A stretch of 9,704 nucleotides of DNA from Lachnospiraceae bacterium UBA3772. Lineage in GTDB: Bacteria; Bacillota; Clostridia; Lachnospirales; Lachnospiraceae. Made by a program: the position numbers and the translations under genes. This document shows, one piece after another, positions 1 through 6,241 of this stretch (positions within the stretch are counted from its first letter, which is position 1; the number at the start of each line of letters is the position of its first letter). The notes under the pieces were generated by a model. That model did no database searches and was not told where the DNA came from. It worked only from the letters and a program-made list of their open reading frames with translations. The DNA is taken from contig DFFQ01000088.1 of assembly GCA_002371025.1 (NCBI GenBank), positions 1-9,704 of the forward strand. Reading direction: 5' to 3'.

Positions 1-1536
1 GTTATTACTTTCTTTTGCAAATGGCACGTCGTAAGTTCTTTTCTTTAACGAAATGATATTTTTCTCTAATGCCGATGCCAGATCTCTCTTAAGCTGATTT
101 AAAGAAGACATCCGAATAAAGCTCATATCATCATTTTGAATCTCATAAGCAACAGGATTAAAAGGTGTTTCTCCTAATTTAGAGAGCTTTGATATTATAT
201 CTTCATTACTAACAGCTTTTGAAGAAGCCATATCCACCACGTCACCAAATACTTCAGCACTTATCTCTTCACCAAAAACTTTTGCAGTGGCTGAAATATA
301 AAGAGGTTCATTTGCTTTAATCTTTACACTGTAAGATATATCAACTTTTTTATTAGTATTAATTATACTTTCGTAAATATCATCAAGAAGCTTCTCGCTT
401 CTCACACGGTACCCAACACTTCCTGCCTTAAGCCTTTTAGTTCCAGGACAGTTAAGAACAGCCTCATCACCCTTAGCAATAAATGACGCAGTAGTAAGTT
501 TTACCGGTGTTTCATAATCATCATCCAAAAAAGCAATATCGTCATGCGCATTGATATCCATCAGTGCTTTAATACGAATCTTTCCCTTTAAGACATCTTT
601 AATCTTAAGAGCTTTAACTCCTCTTCTTCCTGAGATGTTTTCATCTATCATATCTTTTCCATGATGTTTAAAGAAATAACCGGAAGAAAAGCCGCCACGA
701 TTAAATATATCCGCTAAAAGATTTTTATATCTTTCAGCTTTTTCTTTTTTATAGCATCCATTTATGATATCATCCACGATATCTTTATAACATCTGACAG
801 CAGAAGCAACGTAGTATTCATTTTTCATTCTGCCTTCAATCTTAAGGGAATCCATACCCTTTTCCACTAAAGCTGGTAAATCCGTTATGGCACACATATC
901 TTTCATAGATAATTTATATGAACCATCATACATTTTACGGCATGGCTGAGCACACCTTCCTCTGTTTCCGCTTCTATCTCCTGCCATTGAAGAAAGAAGA
1001 CATCTGCCACTATAAGAAAAACACATGGCACCATGAACAAAAGTCTCAACTTCAAGTTTAGACCTTTCTTTCATAACAAAAAGCTCATCAAGGGAATTCT
1101 CTCTTGCAGCTACAACTCTTTCGAATTTCAGCTCTTTAGCAAGACAGGCACCATGGTGAGACGTAATATTCATCTGTGTACTAGCGTGTATAGGTAGATC
1201 AGGAAATAATTCTTTAATGAGTCGAATCACTCCAAAATCCTGAACAAGCACGGCATCAAGCCCTGCTTTATAGAGAGGTAATAAAAAATTAAAGATATGC
1301 TTTATCTCGTTATTCTTTATCAGCGTATTTATAGTAAGATAAACTTTAACGCCATACAGATGTGCAATCTCTATGGCGTGTATAAGTTCTTCATTATTAA
1401 AATTTCCGGCATAAGCTCTTGCACCAAAAGCATTTCCGGCCAGATAAACAGCATCAGCACCGGCATTAATAGCTGCATAAAGGCAGGAAACATTTCCACA
1501 AGGAGCAAGAATTTCAGGTCTTTTAATATTATTCAT
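1..1536 (-). CDS. U32 family peptidase / RlhA-like protein, 3' end beyond window
   Basis: The frame stays open from the ATG at 1536 to position 1, giving 512 residues with the C-terminus missing. The N-terminus (PEILAPCGN, GADAVYL, then HASTQMN near residue 130) is the U32 TIM-barrel start. The family signature follows at about 166-182: HGAMC, then GRC, with Cys172 and Cys179. Cys195 follows in GRCAQPCR, then DMCAI (Cys215) and SLKIEGRMK (about 230-238). The first three cysteines fit the iron-sulfur ligands of U32 proteins; the fourth could be Cys199 or Cys215. Residues from about 370 on, including LGETPF and the LNQLKRD stretch, resemble DUF3656. That layout is the one of E. coli RlhA, which hydroxylates a 23S rRNA cytidine, so an RNA-hydroxylation role is more likely than proteolysis; this is inference from the family. 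The start overlaps the zapA stop by 8 nt (ATGAATAA), suggesting translational coupling in the ruvAB-zapA operon. Confidence 0.92.
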   Translation of the reverse strand, partial: MNNIKRPEILAPCGNVSCLYAAINAGADAVYLAGNAFGARAYAGNFNNEELIHAIEIAHLYGVKVYLTINTLIKNNEIKHIFNFLLPLYKAGLDAVLVQDFGVIRLIKELFPDLPIHASTQMNITSHHGACLAKELKFERVVAARENSLDELFVMKERSKLEVETFVHGAMCFSYSGRCLLSSMAGDRSGNRGRCAQPCRKMYDGSYKLSMKDMCAITDLPALVEKGMDSLKIEGRMKNEYYVASAVRCYKDIVDDIINGCYKKEKAERYKNLLADIFNRGGFSSGYFFKHHGKDMIDENISGRRGVKALKIKDVLKGKIRIKALMDINAHDDIAFLDDDYETPVKLTTASFIAKGDEAVLNCPGTKRLKAGSVGYRVRSEKLLDDIYESIINTNKKVDISYSVKIKANEPLYISATAKVFGEEISAEVFGDVVDMASSKAVSNEDIISKLSKLGETPFNPVAYEIQNDDMSFIRMSSLNQLKRDLASALEKNIISLKKRTYDVPFAKESNN

Positions 1537-1936
1537 TGTTTCTTTCTTTTTCAGCTTCTAACTGAACTATCTTTCTCTGAAGTGCGCTGATCTGTTCTTT
1601 ATATTCTTCAACAAGTTTAAGAGCAGCTTCATGTTTAATCTGAGATTCAATTACTTCATGTCTTAAATCATAGAGCTGCTGTTCTTTTTCTGTATCATCA
1701 AGAGCAGCTTTATTTGCAAGATTTCTGGCCTTGAAATAATCATCAGCGATATTTAAAGCAAGAAGAATACCCTGATATTCAGTATTCATTCTTCTATATT
1801 CTTCTGAAGTTTTACATTCAGCAATTTTCGAATTAATATAGCTGGCTACATTCTGAAGATAATCTTCACCTTCATAACCACTAAGAGTATAAACCTTTCC
1901 ATTAATAACGACTGGAATATCGATCTTTTGTGCCAT
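1529..1936 (-). CDS. zapA: Cell division protein ZapA-like
   Basis: This 135-residue protein opens with an N-terminal ZapA globular domain: IPVVINGKVYTLSGYEGEDYLQ is read as the VxIxGxxYxLxG pattern, followed by YINSKIAE. The helical segment NTEYQGILLALNIADDYFKA (about 51-70) matches the ZapA helix before the dimerising coiled coil. From about 80 to 134 the protein is charged and heptad-like, ending in ALQRKIVQLEAEKE. ZapA binds FtsZ and bundles protofilaments at the Z ring in the cytoplasm. The protein is longer than the roughly 85-residue Bacillus version because of an extended coiled coil, which is common in clostridial homologues. The ATG at 1936 has an AGGAGA ribosome binding site 8 nt upstream. 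An ATG 7 nt earlier is out of frame. It sits 15 nt after ruvB and overlaps the U32 gene by 8 nt, the usual clostridial order. Confidence 0.88.
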   Translation of the reverse strand: MAQKIDIPVVINGKVYTLSGYEGEDYLQNVASYINSKIAECKTSEEYRRMNTEYQGILLALNIADDYFKARNLANKAALDDTEKEQQLYDLRHEVIESQIKHEAALKLVEEYKEQISALQRKIVQLEAEKERNNE

Positions 1937-1951
1937 TTTCCATATCTCCTT

Positions 1952-2956
1952 TTAACTCTCAATTAATTCATCCAGACCAAAATGCCTGTAGCATTTCTCT
2001 GTAACTACTCTTCCCCTAGGTGTTCTGTTTATAAAGCCATTTTTAATAAGATATGGCTCATATACATCTTCAATAGTTCCAGAATCTTCACCTATTGCAG
2101 CGGCAAGGGTATCAAGCCCAACCGGTCCTCCGCCGAACTGGTGAATAATAGTCGTTATGATATTTCTGTCAGTCTGATCAAGACCTGCAGAGTCTACATC
2201 AAGCTGATCAAGTGCATTTCTTGCTATATTATAATCAATTTTCCCCTGATGTTCAACCTCTGCAAAATCTCTCACTCTCTTTAAAAGTCTGTTGGCAAGA
2301 CGAGGCGTTCCTCTGGATCTCTTAGCTAATTCAAGAGCTCCTTCCTCATCAATATCCACACCTAAAACTTTTGAAGATCTCATAATGATAAGCATAAGAT
2401 CTGTAACATCATAAAGCTCTAATTTATCAACAACTCCGAATCTGTCTCTTAATGGTGCTGAAAGCATTCCCGCTCTGGTGGTTGCTCCAACCAGGGTAAA
2501 ATGTGGCAGATCAAGTCTTATAGATCTTGCACTTTCTCCTTTACCAATGACGATATCTATAGCAAAGTCTTCCATGGCAGGATAAAGTACTTCTTCCACC
2601 TGCTTATTTAATCTATGTATCTCATCAATGAAAAGTACATCATTTTCAGAAAGGTTATTTAGAATAGCTGCAATCTCTCCTGGTTTTTCAATGGCAGGTC
2701 CTGAAGTTACTTTAAGAGTAACTCCCATCTCTTCTGCAATGATTCCAGCCAGAGTTGTCTTACCAAGTCCCGGAGGTCCATAAAGAAGAACATGATCTAA
2801 AGGTTCTTTTCTTTTTTTTGCAGCTTTTATAAAAACGGAAAGATTTTTCTTTACCTTATCCTGACCAATATATTCCTTTAGACTCTTTGGTCTAAGACCT
2901 GCATCTAACCCTTCATCTTCAGTTGTAACACTAGTTGTGATTATACGTTTTTCCAT
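1952..2956 (-). CDS. ruvB: Holliday junction branch migration ATPase RuvB
   Basis: RuvB is the hexameric AAA+ motor that pumps DNA through the RuvA-bound Holliday junction during recombinational repair. The 334 residues are full family length. The N-terminus contains [16 protein letters not shown], the usual RuvB lead-in. Walker A is GPPGLGKT (60-67) and Walker B is [10 protein letters not shown] with D111 and E112. The sensor segment is LVGATTRAG (about 155-163), and the arginine finger lies in LRDRFG (R170). The small AAA lid contains [19 protein letters not shown], and the C-terminal winged-helix domain contains [11 protein letters not shown] and the end motif [11 protein letters not shown]. 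The ATG at 2956 has only a weak GGAAAAG site. The gap to ruvA is 9 nt between stop and start codons with no terminator, so the two are very likely co-transcribed. No key residue is missing. Confidence 0.98.
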   Translation of the reverse strand: MEKRIITTSVTTEDEGLDAGLRPKSLKEYIGQDKVKKNLSVFIKAAKKRKEPLDHVLLYGPPGLGKTTLAGIIAEEMGVTLKVTSGPAIEKPGEIAAILNNLSENDVLFIDEIHRLNKQVEEVLYPAMEDFAIDIVIGKGESARSIRLDLPHFTLVGATTRAGMLSAPLRDRFGVVDKLELYDVTDLMLIIMRSSKVLGVDIDEEGALELAKRSRGTPRLANRLLKRVRDFAEVEHQGKIDYNIARNALDQLDVDSAGLDQTDRNIITTIIHQFGGGPVGLDTLAAAIGEDSGTIEDVYEPYLIKNGFINRTPRGRVVTEKCYRHFGLDELIES

Positions 2957-2967
2957 ATCTTTTCCAA

Positions 2968-3558
2968 TTAAATATTTTTAAGAGCAGCCTTAAGAAGCTG
3001 TTCTACTGTCATATTTTCTTTATCTTTTACTTTCTGTATAGCACGAAGTGCAGCAGTATTAGAATAGCCTAAAGAAGTAAGTGCTTCTGCCGCTTCATCC
3101 ATAACATGATCATCATTTGAAAATGATGCAACATCTGAAAAATCGGCATCTTCTTTAGCTATTTTATCCTTAAGTTCAATTATTATTTTTTGAGCAGTTT
3201 TTTGTCCAATTCCATTGGCTTTTGAGATAGCTTTTGAATCATTTAAAAGAACCGCAGAATAAAGCTCATCCGGAGGAAGTGTATTAAGAATTGAAAGTCC
3301 TCCCTTTGGACCAACTCCATTTACTGTGATAAGCATCTTAAAAATGCTAAGTTCTTTCTTATTATTGAATCCATATAAGGCTCTGTCATCTTCTCTTACA
3401 TGATAATAAGTATAGACTTTAACCTCTTTTCCTTCCAGAGGATAAAATTCTTTAATTGTTCTTTCTGTAGTTCTTACCTCAAAACCTATACCATTTACAT
3501 CAATTACAAGGCAGTCATCTGACACTGAGTCAAGTATACCTCTGATAAAACTAATCAA
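2968..3558 (-). CDS. ruvA: Holliday junction DNA helicase subunit RuvA (TTG start)
   Basis: RuvA binds four-way junctions as a tetramer and loads RuvB. The 196 residues show the three family domains. The OB-fold is at about 1-62 ([35 protein letters not shown]). The two helix-hairpin-helix motifs are [13 protein letters not shown] (79-91) and [19 protein letters not shown] (114-132). An acidic linker follows, then the C-terminal RuvB-binding helical domain (about 152-196, [12 protein letters not shown]). The start is a TTG codon: the MI..I.G.L opening is the conserved RuvA N-terminus, and a GGAGG lies 7 nt upstream, so no other start fits. A terminator-like hairpin lies just upstream, which makes the origin of ruvAB transcription unclear. 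ruvC, often beside ruvA in Firmicutes with this order, is absent here. Confidence 0.97.
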   Translation of the reverse strand: MISFIRGILDSVSDDCLVIDVNGIGFEVRTTERTIKEFYPLEGKEVKVYTYYHVREDDRALYGFNNKKELSIFKMLITVNGVGPKGGLSILNTLPPDELYSAVLLNDSKAISKANGIGQKTAQKIIIELKDKIAKEDADFSDVASFSNDDHVMDEAAEALTSLGYSNTAALRAIQKVKDKENMTVEQLLKAALKNI

Positions 3559-3565
3559 AATGATT

Positions 3566-3570
3566 CCTCC
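3566..3570 (-). promoter_or_regulatory. Ribosome binding site fixing the TTG start of ruvA
   Basis: On the minus strand GGAGG is followed by a 7-nt spacer and TTG. There is no ATG or GTG at a suitable distance. The reading frame from this TTG gives the conserved RuvA N-terminus, so the site decides the start. Confidence 0.85.
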
Positions 3571-3578
3571 ACACTTTT

Positions 3579-3609
3579 AAAAAAGAGTGCCACCCTCGCA
3601 GCACTCTTT
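3579..3609 (-). terminator. Rho-independent terminator after the DivIVA-like gene, upstream of ruvA
   Basis: The 9-bp arms AAAGAGTGC and GCACTCTTT are separated by a 10-nt loop. On the minus strand the 3' arm runs into six T residues. It lies 22 nt downstream of the DivIVA-like stop codon and about 20 nt upstream of the ruvA start. It therefore probably ends the DivIVA transcript, and either attenuates ruvA or is passed by read-through. Confidence 0.8.
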
Positions 3610-3631
3610 ATAATTCATAAATTATTTCGGT

Positions 3632-4165
3632 TTATAAGAATTCGAAGTCGTCTGCTGATGTATTCTCGCCATCACCGATCATAGCCTTTGCTGGCTTTCT
3701 GTTATCTTCGATCTCACCAACAAATACTTCATCATCATCCATAGCAACTGTTTCTTTAGCTTCTGCCTGCTGGAAGAATTTTGATGTAGCTGATTTCTCC
3801 TCTGCTTTAGGAGCTTCTGGCTGTGGCTTTGGTGCCTCTGGCTGTGGTTTTGGTGCTTCCGGCTGTGGCTTCACAGTTTCTGGCTGTGGCTTTGGTGCCT
3901 CAGCTTTCTTTGTATCTGCAGTTGACTTATATGTAGAAACATTTTCAAGTCTCTGTACCTTGTTCTCAAGATCAAATAACTTAACTCTGTTCTCTTCGAT
4001 AACCTTATTTAATCTTTCAACTTCGTCTTTAAGTCTTCTGTTTTCATTATAAGCTTCGTCATATGCTCTGTAAGCTGTCTCAACGTATGTATCTACATCT
4101 GTAGTCTTATAACCAAAAAGTCCCTTTTTAAAGCTCTGTGTTCTTAAATCCATTGGTTCAATCAT
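3632..4165 (-). CDS. DivIVA-domain protein with Pro/Gln heptad repeat and acidic tail
   Basis: The N-terminus (DLRTQSFKKGLFGYKTTDVDTYVETAYRAY, residues 6-35) matches the DivIVA/GpsB membrane-binding domain: F-x-K-x-L-x-GY-x-x-x-DVD-x-(Y/F). It is followed by a coiled coil at about 36-76 (LKDEVERLNKVIEENRVKLFDLENKVQRLE). Residues 89-120 are Pro-rich heptads related to EAPKPQP, and the last 40 residues are acidic (AMDDDEVFVGEIED, ending DDFEFL). DivIVA proteins sit at curved membrane or division sites and recruit partners. Here the short coiled coil plus a flexible linker suggests an adaptor role, which is inference. The 177-residue length is near the Bacillus DivIVA length, but the repeat region is extra. 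The ATG at 4165 has GGAGGT 8 nt upstream, better than the internal Met5. The gene has its own extended -10 promoter and is followed by a terminator, so it seems monocistronic. Confidence 0.85.
   Translation of the reverse strand: MIEPMDLRTQSFKKGLFGYKTTDVDTYVETAYRAYDEAYNENRRLKDEVERLNKVIEENRVKLFDLENKVQRLENVSTYKSTADTKKAEAPKPQPETVKPQPEAPKPQPEAPKPQPEAPKAEEKSATSKFFQQAEAKETVAMDDDEVFVGEIEDNRKPAKAMIGDGENTSADDFEFL
3806..3901 (-). repeat. In-gene tandem repeat, 21-nt unit encoding EAPKPQP heptads
   Basis: The translated heptads read EAPKPQP, ETVKPQP, EAPKPQP, EAPKPQP and EAPKAEE. The DNA shows near-identical copies of a GGCTGTGG-containing 21-nt unit, with small differences between copies. Such an array can change copy number by slippage or recombination and would alter the length of a flexible linker in the DivIVA-like protein. 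Confidence 0.85.
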
Positions 4166-4203
4166 GACGTACGACCTCCATTTAACATTATTGTCTATTA
4201 AAA

Positions 4204-4231
4204 ATTATATCATATAAAAGTAAACTTTCAA
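4204..4231 (-). promoter_or_regulatory. Sigma-A promoter of the DivIVA-like gene (extended -10)
   Basis: On the minus strand TTGAAA (4226-4231) is followed by a 16-nt spacer and TATAAT (4204-4209), preceded by TG one base upstream as an extended -10. It is about 40 nt upstream of the ATG. The rest of the 201-nt divergent region (4166-4366) is very AT-rich. It must also carry the plus-strand promoter for the exonuclease gene, but no single -35/-10 pair stands out on that strand. Confidence 0.75.
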
Positions 4232-4366
4232 CACCAAAAAGTCGTGAAAATTTATACAATTAAGTTTTTTATACAAAAATTATATGATATTATTGTGTAT
4301 TATATATGACTAAATTCGATAAAATGATTATTTTTTTTAAAAACATTCAATTTCAGTGGAGACAAT

Positions 4367-5386
4367 ATGCAGATAATTGATGAAGTATTAAATGAAGAAA
4401 ACTTAAAGCCCTTATTTTTATTGGAAGACTATTATGATAAAAATAAAATAATAATGTTTGATATAGAAACCACCGGCCTATCATCTAGAAATTCATTCAT
4501 ATATCTTATCGGCCTTAACTTCTATAAAGATGGAAATTATCATATCATCCAGCTATTCAATGATGACGGCAGATCAGAAAAAGAAATAATAGATACATTT
4601 TTAAAGATGATAAGCGGTTATAAATATCTTATGGAATTTAACGGCGATATGTTCGATATACCATTTGTTAAGGGAAGAATGGATTATATAAGAAATAAAA
4701 CCGGATATGAATTTTCAAATGAACTTGACTGCATTGAATCCATAGATCTTTATAAAATGATAAGACCATTAAAGGCAATCCTTGGTCTTCCAAATGCAAA
4801 ACAAAAGACTATCGAAAAATATCTTGGAATCTTCCGTGAGGATAAATATAACGGCGGTCAGCTTATAGATGTTTACTTCGATTATCTCACAGAAAAAGAC
4901 GATACTTCAAAGTCACTGGTTTTAAGACATAATAGAGATGATATGGAAGGAATGTATTTTCTTACTTCTATTCTTTCTTATGAAGCTATAAAACATGGCA
5001 GATTTATATATCAAAATATCAGCATGGAAGAAAAGAATAAAAGCCTTTATCTGAATATTTATCTAAAGCTCGCCAGTGCACTTCCAAGAACTTTAGATAC
5101 TTCCAGAGAAGGTATCTTACTCAGCGGGGATAAAGACATTTTAACCTTAAGGATTCCGGTTAATACCGGAACCCTTAAGTGCTATTATCCAAATTCTAAA
5201 GATTTTGAAACAAGCTCAGGATATTTCATCTATGCAGGTGACTTTGACAGAATGCCCCTTTTTAAAGAGGAACTAAAATCCAAGATCAAATATTTAGAAA
5301 TAAATGATTCATTTCTTGGAAACATAGATTTTATCGAAGAATACTGCAGGATAATAATAAGACTTATAATGTCTAAGAAAAAGTAA
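4367..5386 (+). CDS. YprB-like RNase H-fold DEDD exonuclease
   Basis: This 339-residue protein has the exonuclease motifs of the YprB/RNase_H_2 family. ExoI is MFDIETTGLSS with D32 and E34. ExoII is FNGDMFDIPF with N92 and D97. ExoIII is LRHNRDDMEGM with H188 and D192. It is predicted to be a two-metal 3'-5' nuclease on DNA or RNA; the substrate is not shown by the sequence. The nuclease domain spans about 25-205. The remaining 130 residues are a separate region (LALRxP-like strand LTLRIPVNTGTLKCYYPNSKDF), not the TPR region of the longer Bacillus YprB. The ATG at 4367 has a GGAG with a short 5-nt spacer. It is the only plus-strand gene in the window, is divergent from the DivIVA-like gene, and is followed 14 nt later by a strong terminator, so it appears monocistronic. 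Confidence 0.85.
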   Translation: MQIIDEVLNEENLKPLFLLEDYYDKNKIIMFDIETTGLSSRNSFIYLIGLNFYKDGNYHIIQLFNDDGRSEKEIIDTFLKMISGYKYLMEFNGDMFDIPFVKGRMDYIRNKTGYEFSNELDCIESIDLYKMIRPLKAILGLPNAKQKTIEKYLGIFREDKYNGGQLIDVYFDYLTEKDDTSKSLVLRHNRDDMEGMYFLTSILSYEAIKHGRFIYQNISMEEKNKSLYLNIYLKLASALPRTLDTSREGILLSGDKDILTLRIPVNTGTLKCYYPNSKDFETSSGYFIYAGDFDRMPLFKEELKSKIKYLEINDSFLGNIDFIEEYCRIIIRLIMSKKK

Positions 5387-5512
5387 AAGCCCATTAAATA
5401 AGCCACACTCAAGGGAGTGTGGCTCGTCTGTTTTTCCACAGGCATAAATACCTGACATAGCAAGAGTAAGACATACGATTCCAAGTTTTTTACGTATATT
5501 TTTGTTTAACAT
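5309..5512 (-). CDS. Small possible lipoprotein ORF reading through a terminator hairpin
   Basis: The ORF encodes 67 residues from the ATG at 5512, which has a near-perfect GGAGGA site 8 nt upstream. The upstream in-frame ATG at 5530 would put that site inside the gene, so it is rejected as start. The first 25 residues look like a lipoprotein signal: a basic N-region (KNIRKK), a hydrophobic core (LGIVCLTLAMSGI) and IYAC as an imperfect lipobox with Cys25. The next part, CGKTDEPHSLECGLFNGLLLF, is encoded across the convergent terminator stem. From position 5386 leftward it is antisense to the exonuclease gene and probably not selected as protein. No family is recognised. It could be a tiny lipoprotein, the truncated remnant of a longer one, or an ORF whose mRNA normally ends at the hairpin. 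The hairpin terminator of the operon upstream (5578-5607) separates it from the regulator gene. A weak candidate -35 TTGCTA lies in the 50 nt between. Confidence 0.45.
   Translation of the reverse strand: MLNKNIRKKLGIVCLTLAMSGIYACGKTDEPHSLECGLFNGLLLFLRHYKSYYYPAVFFDKIYVSKK
5401..5435 (+). terminator. Strong Rho-independent terminator of the exonuclease gene
   Basis: The perfect 10-bp stem AGCCACACTC / GAGTGTGGCT has a 4-nt loop (AAGG). It is followed by CGTCTG and five T residues on the plus strand. It starts 14 nt after the stop codon. On the minus strand the same hairpin is followed by TTATTT, so weaker termination in that direction is possible. Confidence 0.85.
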
Positions 5513-5520
5513 ACTTATTT

Positions 5521-5526
5521 TCCTCC
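5521..5526 (-). promoter_or_regulatory. Very strong ribosome binding site of the small ORF
   Basis: On the minus strand GAGGAGGA lies 8-9 nt before the ATG at 5512, close to the ideal anti-16S match. This is the main evidence that the short ORF is translated. Confidence 0.65.
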
Positions 5527-5577
5527 TCACACATAAGAAATTAATGCCTTAACTTCTAACAGTGTAGCAAGAAATTG

Positions 5578-5607
5578 AAAAATTAAATCATCCGAACGGG
5601 TGATTTA
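5578..5607 (-). terminator. Rho-independent terminator of the DUF6935/two-component operon
   Basis: The 7-bp outer arms TAAATCA / TGATTTA enclose a GC-rich tip (CC/GG around GTTC, with one mismatch below it). On the minus strand the hairpin is followed by AA and five T residues. It begins right at the stop codon of the response regulator gene and closes the operon. Confidence 0.7.
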
Positions 5608-5608
5608 T

Positions 5609-6232
5609 TTAATCCGGAATTACAATACCTCTTATTCTGGCTTCAATGGCCAGTTCTGTTCGGTTGCTAAAGCCTGTCTTATCCAGCATATGCTGTATAT
5701 GGGTTTTTACCGTATTGGCTGATATATGAAGTTTTTCGCCAATCTGCGCGTTGGAGGAACCATTGGTAAGTTCCCTTAATACTTCAAGTTCACTCTGTGT
5801 AAGCTCGCTGGAACTGATGGATCCTAACTGTAATGCAGGAGTTGCATCCGGATAGATAAACTCTCCGTTAAAGACTTTATTAATAATATCTAATAATTTA
5901 TCTTTTCCGGATTCCTTATACCAGAAGCCTTCTACTCCGATTTGTCTTGCTCGATTGAGGAAATTCGCCTCAGGCATTGCAGTTGCAAGTATAACCTTAA
6001 CTTTTGGATAGTTTTTCTTTATATATTCAGCTGCATTAAGCCCACTGCTTCCATCAACCATAACAATGTCCATTATTACAAGGTCTATCTGAAGTCTGGC
6101 CATATAAACATCTATAAGACTTGCAGAAGATATAGATTTAACCAATTCCAAAGAATCATCACCGGTTATTATCCCTTCAACAAATTCTCTGGCCATATTC
6201 TGATCATCGACAATTAATATTTTACGTTTCAT
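5609..6232 (-). CDS. LuxR/NarL-family two-component response regulator
   Basis: The 207 residues form a receiver plus a LuxR-type DNA-binding domain. Receiver (about 3-122): acidic pair D9-D10 in ILIVDDQ, phospho-acceptor D55 in LVIMDIVM, switch T84 in ILATAMP and conserved K106 in FWYKES. The residue order fits a normal, phosphorylatable receiver. The helix-turn-helix (about 143-200) carries LTQSELEVLRELTNGSSNAQIGEKL then HISANTVKTHIQHMLDKTGFSNRTELA, the GerE/LuxR signature. It is a cytoplasmic transcription factor whose targets are not shown. The gap to the kinase gene is 9 nt, with an AGAGGGG site overlapping the kinase stop, so the two are expressed together and the kinase is the expected partner. 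It is the last gene of the four-gene operon. Confidence 0.95.
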   Translation of the reverse strand: MKRKILIVDDQNMAREFVEGIITGDDSLELVKSISSASLIDVYMARLQIDLVIMDIVMVDGSSGLNAAEYIKKNYPKVKVILATAMPEANFLNRARQIGVEGFWYKESGKDKLLDIINKVFNGEFIYPDATPALQLGSISSSELTQSELEVLRELTNGSSNAQIGEKLHISANTVKTHIQHMLDKTGFSNRTELAIEARIRGIVIPD

Positions 6233-6241
6233 ATTCCCCTC

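Noticed and set aside
1297..1590. Plus-strand 97-residue open frame over the zapA/U32 junction.
   Set aside because: It crosses two well-supported minus-strand genes, has no ribosome binding site and no recognisable domain.
3585..3609. AGGGTGGCAC in the hairpin before ruvA resembles the T-box antiterminator motif AGGGTGG.
   Set aside because: The match lies in the loop and 3' arm of a simple symmetric hairpin, there is no stem I or specifier loop upstream (that DNA codes for the DivIVA-like tail), and ruvA is not an amino-acid or tRNA-charging gene.
3540..3640. LexA/SOS box expected near ruvAB.
   Set aside because: No GAAC-N4-GTTC palindrome or close variant is present in the region upstream of ruvA.
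3806..3901. Regularly spaced short repeat as a possible CRISPR array.
   Set aside because: The 21-nt units are contiguous, in frame and code for a heptapeptide repeat; there are no spacers.
5230..5484. Minus-strand 84-residue open frame in another frame over the exonuclease 3' end.
   Set aside because: It has no ribosome binding site and mostly mirrors the exonuclease coding sequence; the alternative frame starting at 5512 has the strong site.
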